Assembly: GCA_003491925.1 (NCBI GenBank)
Contig: DNAU01000144.1
Location: 1-8,949 of the forward strand
DNA from: Chloroflexota bacterium
GTDB lineage: Bacteria > Chloroflexota > Dormibacteria > Aeolococcales > Aeolococcaceae
Reading direction: 5' to 3'
Length of the DNA stretch: 8,949 nt
Positions 5,313 through 8,949 of the stretch are shown in pieces (the stretch's first letter is position 1; every line of letters begins with the position of its first letter). The notes beneath the pieces were generated by a model. It searched no databases, was not told the origin of the DNA, and was given only the letters and a program-made list of their open reading frames with translations. The position numbers were made by a program, and so were the translations under genes.

Positions 5313-6665
5313 TTAAGTGGGGGAAGTGGTGGACGCCGAGGCCGGCTCAGTGCGCCTCAGGACCTCTCTGAAAGTTCGCCCAGTGGCACGGCGATATCCC
5401 ATCTCAAACAGGAAACTCACCGCCAGCGTGATACCGAGGGCAATCGCTGATGGTAAGGCTGTGGTGACCATGTGGTAGAAGAGGACGACGAAGAGACAGA
5501 CACACGTCACCGCCGACGCCACAACCGGCCAGGCTTTGGCGCCCGTCTGTTTTCGAATTCTCAGGTGCGCGACGTTGACCGCCGAGTAGACCAACAGGAA
5601 GGCTGCGCTTCCCATGGAGGCAACGGCACTCAGGGGAAAGATCAGGACGAACACGAGCACGAGCCCAGCGGTGATGAAGAGTCCTTCGACGTCACGGCCC
5701 CAGAGAGTGCGGTCAAACGCCGGTGGGAGCCCACCGTTCTTGGCGATCTGGTACGCGACGTTTGCAGACCCGAACAAGGTGGCATTCACTGCCGATGCCG
5801 TCGACAGCAGCGCCGCGATGGCCACCAGCTTGAAACCTAATTGGCCCAGGGAGGGCCTGGCGGCGACGGCCAATGCGGAATCGCCAAGCTTCCTGAGGAC
5901 ATTGAGCGGCACATTGGTCACCACGCCGGTAGCGACAAGCACGTAGATCACCGCGGCGGCGGCCACACTGCCGTAGATCGCGCGTGGCAACTCGCGTTTC
6001 GGCTTCTCCATGTTGGCTGCGGCATTCGTAATCAGACCAAAGCCTTCGTACCCGACGAACACCACGCCGGCCCCGGTTAGGATCGCTAGAGGACCCGGCC
6101 ACGCGCCGGGAGACAGCCGGGCAACCCCCTTCCCGGTGAGCGCAATGAAGGCCGCCACTATGAAGACGATGAGGATGGCAACCTTGATGATCACGATGAC
6201 GGACTCTGCGCGCCCCATGGTTCGGCTGCCGAGGAAGTTGATCGCCGTAAAGGCGAGCACGACGCCAACTGCCCATGCCTTGGATGGGAGCGGGATGAAC
6301 GTGGACGCATACGCGGCAAAGCCTGTCGCGTACAGCGCGATGGTGATGATGTAACTAAAGTACTGGAAGAGGTTGAGCGAACCCGAGGTCAAGCCTGCAC
6401 CGTAACCTCGAACCAGGAAGGTGACGGCGCCCCCGACACTTGGGAACGTCTTGCCGAGCGCGACGTAACTATAGGCAGCGAGACCGGCGACGATCCCTCC
6501 GATCGCGAAGGAGAGAGGCATAGCGGGGCCTGAGATACTCGCCACGACCCCGAGAATGGAGAAGATTCCGGCACCGATCATGCCGCCGACCCCGATGCTG
6601 AGAGCGGCGACCAGTCCGATACTCGACTTCTTTGTGGGTGTTCTGTTGGTGTCCTGAGGCATCAT
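5313..6665 (-). CDS. APC-superfamily amino acid permease
   Basis: A 450-residue integral membrane transporter expected to move an amino acid or polyamine with H+ or by exchange. About 12 membrane helices can be read. The first contains the family's unwound-helix signature in GVGGMIGAGIFSILG (25-39). The sixth has VVFVGYEGFG (201-210), followed by the hallmark loop ANMEKPKRELPRAIYGS (217-233). YQIAKNGGLPPAF (305-317) is the usual loop after helix 8. Length is normal for the family. The frame is open to an ATG at 6755, but the first 30 residues there are Arg/Pro-rich and unlike APC N-termini, so I place the start at the double ATG at 6665/6662. The ribosome binding site is weak (GGGCGA). It is the last of three minus-strand genes, 332 bases after the stress protein. 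Substrate cannot be told from sequence. Confidence 0.93.
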   Translation of the reverse strand: MMPQDTNRTPTKKSSIGLVAALSIGVGGMIGAGIFSILGVVASISGPAMPLSFAIGGIVAGLAAYSYVALGKTFPSVGGAVTFLVRGYGAGLTSGSLNLFQYFSYIITIALYATGFAAYASTFIPLPSKAWAVGVVLAFTAINFLGSRTMGRAESVIVIIKVAILIVFIVAAFIALTGKGVARLSPGAWPGPLAILTGAGVVFVGYEGFGLITNAAANMEKPKRELPRAIYGSVAAAAVIYVLVATGVVTNVPLNVLRKLGDSALAVAARPSLGQLGFKLVAIAALLSTASAVNATLFGSANVAYQIAKNGGLPPAFDRTLWGRDVEGLFITAGLVLVFVLIFPLSAVASMGSAAFLLVYSAVNVAHLRIRKQTGAKAWPVVASAVTCVCLFVVLFYHMVTTALPSAIALGITLAVSFLFEMGYRRATGRTFREVLRRTEPASASTTSPT

Positions 6666-6997
6666 GCCGTCGCCCACAACAACTGACGGGCAATACCGGC
6701 TCCGATTCCCAGGACGCCTGTCGAGCGCTTCAACTGGGTCAACCCTAGCATGCACCCGACGCGCGTCGCGGGCGCTGCGCCACTGGTTGCGACAGCGCCC
6801 GCCGCGGATCCTGCGGTGCCTTCACCGCGGCCGATCGCCAGAGCCTGGTCGATGCCGTGGACGAGATCGGATGCGCTTCTCCCGACTGCGCAAGCGGCTC
6901 TCCACAGCACACACGTGATCCTCGCTGATCGTGAGCCATCACTCGGCCACCACCTGGTCCCTGGCCCGGGGCCCCGCCGACTGCCACCTTCGTCGAC
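6666..6997 (-). other. gap upstream of the permease, no gene seen
   Basis: The 332 bases between the stress-protein stop and the permease start hold only Arg/Ala/Pro-rich frames without ribosome binding sites. They contain a possible promoter with an overlapping palindrome (6742-6768). The length would allow a 5' leader for the permease, but I recognise no riboswitch. Confidence 0.5.
6742..6768 (-). promoter_or_regulatory. possible promoter and operator palindrome before the permease
   Basis: On the minus strand TAGGGT (6747-6742) fits a -10 box about 77 bases before the permease ATG. The 12-base perfect palindrome CGACGCGCGTCG (6757-6768) covers most of the place where the -35 would fall, which could be an operator. 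No TTGACA-like -35 is present, and GC-rich palindromes arise by chance, so support is weak. Confidence 0.22.
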
Positions 6998-7546
6998 TCA
7001 AGTCACGGGCTGACTGTTACCCCCAGCGACATGGGCACTCTCGTGGCCAGCAACATCTTCCTTCGAAGAGCGCACGACGACGACGGGGCACCGGGCGTGG
7101 TGGACACACTGTTGACTCACCGAGCCGAGCAGCAGGCCAGTGAACCCGCCATGCCCGCGCGACCCAACCACCAGGAGGTCGCCCGCTGCGGCGGCGTCAA
7201 GAAGGACCGCGGCGGCTCCACCCTCGACGACCTGCCGCTCGATCTCGACGTCCCTCGTTTCCCCGACGGCCTCGCCGATCGCCGTCTCGAGCGTCTCTTC
7301 AGCCGCTCGTCCAAGATTACCGGCGTCGGCACCGGGCGAATCGAACGAACCGATGAAACCGAGGTTGCCATAGCCCCCTGCAGTCGCGCCCGCGTAGCCG
7401 TACGTCCAGGCATGAACCACTCGCAGTGGGACCTTGCGGAGACGCGCCTCCGCCAACGCCCAGCGCAGAGCTTCCCCCGCGCCTGGAGAGCCATCGACCC
7501 CGACGACCACAGCCCCGACCTTGGTCGCGTCCTCTTTCTCGCTCAT
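6998..7546 (-). CDS. universal stress protein, UspA family, ATP-binding type
   Basis: A single-domain, 182-residue cytoplasmic stress protein. It begins with the family's first strand and loop VVVGVDGSPGAGEALRWAL (Asp18 in the nucleotide-binding loop). It carries the ATP-binding signature G-2x-G-9x-G-S exactly: Gly128, Gly131, Gly141 and Ser142 in GSRGHGGFTGLLLGS, followed by the last strand CPVVVVR. The binding-type motif means it probably binds ATP. A Gly-rich insertion (49-80, with GYAGATAGGYGNLGF) makes the loop before the third strand longer than usual. The frame is open to 7597, but ATG 7546 has AAGGAG seven bases upstream, so I use it. It is 179 bases after the ATPase gene on the same strand; such proteins act in energy, oxygen or acid stress. 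Confidence 0.94.
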   Translation of the reverse strand: MSEKEDATKVGAVVVGVDGSPGAGEALRWALAEARLRKVPLRVVHAWTYGYAGATAGGYGNLGFIGSFDSPGADAGNLGRAAEETLETAIGEAVGETRDVEIERQVVEGGAAAVLLDAAAAGDLLVVGSRGHGGFTGLLLGSVSQQCVHHARCPVVVVRSSKEDVAGHESAHVAGGNSQPVT

Positions 7547-7553
7547 GTCCCTG

Positions 7554-7559
7554 CTCCTT
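7554..7559 (-). promoter_or_regulatory. ribosome binding site AAGGAG of the stress protein gene
   Basis: It lies seven bases before the ATG at 7546 and rules out the longer frame starting at 7597. Confidence 0.75.
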
Positions 7560-7609
7560 CTCGCCGCTGCTGCGTCATGTCTCGCACTCCTTGTCACCGG
7601 TCCTCTCTC

Positions 7610-7625
7610 GCGGCGTCACCGCCGC
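7610..7625 (-). terminator. hairpin between the ATPase and stress protein genes
   Basis: GCGGCG and CGCCGC form a perfect 6-base stem with a 4-base loop, about 100 bases after the ATPase stop and 64 bases before the stress-protein ATG. It could end or attenuate read-through between the two genes. No T-tract follows. Confidence 0.28.
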
Positions 7626-7725
7626 CCACGCCCCCAGCGCTGAACGTCAGGAGCTTCGGGTTCCCAACGGCCTTCTCCTCCCCTCCGGCTGAGGCCCAAG
7701 CGCCGACCTCCGGGCCGAGACGCGA

Positions 7726-8949
7726 CTACGCATGGGCATGGACACACCAGTCGCACCGGCGGCGGCCAGCCCGGCCCGGCTTGTCGTTGCCATTGCCCTT
7801 GATCTCCTGCCCATAGGGACAGTCGCTCCGGTCGTGATACACGGGGTCCTCGGCATCCGTGTCGGTGTGGAACGCAGCCACTCTCACCTTCGTCCTCGCC
7901 TTCGTCGCGACCGCCGCCGGCCGATCAGAGCCTGCACCGCCGCTGGGCAGCGCCGTCGCTGCGATCAGCACGGGCTTCCCCTTCGCGGCCACCTGCTTCA
8001 CCGGATCGAGAATCCGATAAGCGAGCAGCTTCACCCGGTCGGTCACCAGGAACCACGCCAGCGAGTACACCCACACCAGCACCACCCACCGCCAGCTGAG
8101 CGACGGCATGAAGATCCCGAACAGCGCCAGGAGCGTCGCCACCGCTTCCGCCCCGGAGACGGCCAGCACCAGGATCCGCGCCGGGCGTATCGACCAGAAC
8201 GGGCCACGCGTGCGCGCCAGGTAAATGGTCAGTGATCCGGCCACGGACAGCAGCAGATACATCAGGGTCTGGATATGCGCGTGGTTGAGATTGATGATCC
8301 GGTCACCGACGTAGAACATGCCAAACGCGGCGATGGGGCCCACGATACCCAGCACCGCGGCCATCCCCAGCACGAGGCGCATGTTCCACGTCTCGGGCTG
8401 ATCCTTGTAATGGACCTTGTCATAGGCGATCGACAGGATGGAGCCGTCGTTGAGCAACGCCAGCACCACGATCATCACCGCTGTCACCGGGAAGAAGTTG
8501 AAGATCAGGATCGCCAGGGTGATGAAGAGCAGCACGCGCAGCGTCTCGGCGATACGGTAGATCGCATAGCTGTTCATCCGCTGGACGATCCGTCTGCTCT
8601 CCTTGATCGCCTCGATGATCACCGACAAGCCGGGGGTGGTCAGCACGATCGACGCCGCCGCGCGCGCCGCGTCGGTCGCGCTCGAGACCGCGATTCCGCA
8701 GTCCGCCTTCTTCAAGGCCGGCGCGTCGTTGACCCCGTCCCCGGTCATGCCCACGATGTGGCCCCGCTTCTGCAGCACGTCCACGATGTGGAACTTGTGC
8801 TCGGGGAACACCTGGGCGAAACCGTCGGCATTCTCGATGGCCTCGGCCGCCGACGCCGTCTCCGTGCGCTTCACGTCGCCCAGGCCGGCGGCGTCCAGGA
8901 TGGCGGTGCCCATCCCCAGCGTCTTGGCGGTCTCCTGGGCGATCGCCAG
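7726..8949 (-). CDS. P3A-type H+-transporting P-type ATPase, C-terminal part, with Cys/His tail (5' end outside window)
   Basis: The 407 visible residues are the C-terminal part of a plasma-membrane-type proton pump. They begin inside the P domain (LAIAQETAKTLGMGT, as in fungal and plant H+-ATPases). They include the P-type hinge MTGDGVNDAPALKKADCGIA (visible residues 68-87) and six C-terminal membrane helices. The M6 motif ALLNDGSILSIAYD keeps the Asp (AHA2 Asp684 position) needed for proton transport, and later SVAGSLTIYLARTRGPFW is typical of the P3A group. The phosphorylation site DKTGT would lie beyond the right edge. After the last helix (about residue 310) comes a long tail ending in YHDRSDCPYGQEI and CDWCVHAHA: His-x4-Cys, then Cys-x2-Cys, then His-x-His. 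This resembles a small zinc-binding module and is not part of the normal pump. The tail is in frame with no sign of a frameshift. Confidence 0.95.
   Translation of the reverse strand: MAIAQETAKTLGMGTAILDAAGLGDVKRTETASAAEAIENADGFAQVFPEHKFHIVDVLQKRGHIVGMTGDGVNDAPALKKADCGIAVSSATDAARAAASIVLTTPGLSVIIEAIKESRRIVQRMNSYAIYRIAETLRVLLFITLAILIFNFFPVTAVMIVVLALLNDGSILSIAYDKVHYKDQPETWNMRLVLGMAAVLGIVGPIAAFGMFYVGDRIINLNHAHIQTLMYLLLSVAGSLTIYLARTRGPFWSIRPARILVLAVSGAEAVATLLALFGIFMPSLSWRWVVLVWVYSLAWFLVTDRVKLLAYRILDPVKQVAAKGKPVLIAATALPSGGAGSDRPAAVATKARTKVRVAAFHTDTDAEDPVYHDRSDCPYGQEIKGNGNDKPGRAGRRRCDWCVHAHA

Noticed and set aside
6662..6910. 82-residue minus-strand open frame ahead of the permease
   Set aside because: Ala/Gly/Arg-rich composition, no family and no ribosome binding site; it overlaps the permease start.
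6666..6997. Glycine-type riboswitch upstream of the permease
   Set aside because: GGAGAG and GAAGGCACC motifs are present, but the conserved downstream CTCTCAGGC-like segment and the proper stem order are missing.
7031..7816. 261-residue plus-strand open frame
   Set aside because: It is the antisense shadow of the universal stress protein, which has a full motif set and a strong ribosome binding site.
1..8949. CRISPR arrays, tRNA or rRNA genes
   Set aside because: No regularly spaced repeats and no cloverleaf or conserved rRNA segments were seen on either strand.

Overview
This is a high-GC window whose gene content suggests an actinobacterium, probably a free-living soil or environmental one. 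The clues are strong G/C bias at third codon positions, GTG use as a start, an IS110 transposase of the type common in Actinobacteria, a DUF4232-like secreted protein with a Ser/Pro/Thr-rich linker, a UspA-family stress protein and a fungal/plant-type (P3A) proton ATPase. No rRNA, tRNA or CRISPR was seen, and the species cannot be named from the sequence.

Left part (1-1386): at the left edge there may be the 3' end of a plus-strand gene, with an apparent frame change. Converging on it is a complete minus-strand membrane dipeptidase (peptidase M19) with all zinc and substrate residues in place. A roughly 400-base gap follows (1387-1793) and contains an unassigned block with codon-like composition.

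Middle part (1794-5312): a 65-residue helical protein behind a very strong ribosome binding site, a small secreted or lipoprotein candidate of 104 residues, an intact IS110-family insertion sequence on the minus strand, and a 331-residue secreted protein with two cysteine-paired domains. Two copies of an unexplained 31-base direct repeat (27/31 identical) bracket the IS110 element plus the 331-residue gene. Each copy lies downstream of a secreted-protein gene. This repeat pair and the structured non-coding flanks of the IS110 gene, one of which probably encodes its bridge RNA, are the least explained DNA in the window.

Right part (5313-8949): three minus-strand genes point the same way. They are the C-terminal half of a P3A-type H+-ATPase (cut by the right edge), a universal stress protein, and an APC-superfamily amino acid permease. 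The gaps between them (179 and 332 bases) argue against one tight operon, but a proton pump, a stress protein and a secondary amino acid transporter make sense together in pH or energy homeostasis. The ATPase carries an unusual C-terminal tail with a Cys/His pattern resembling a small zinc-binding module.

No clearly new multi-gene system was found. The best leads are the 31-base repeat, the ATPase tail and the IS110 non-coding ends.
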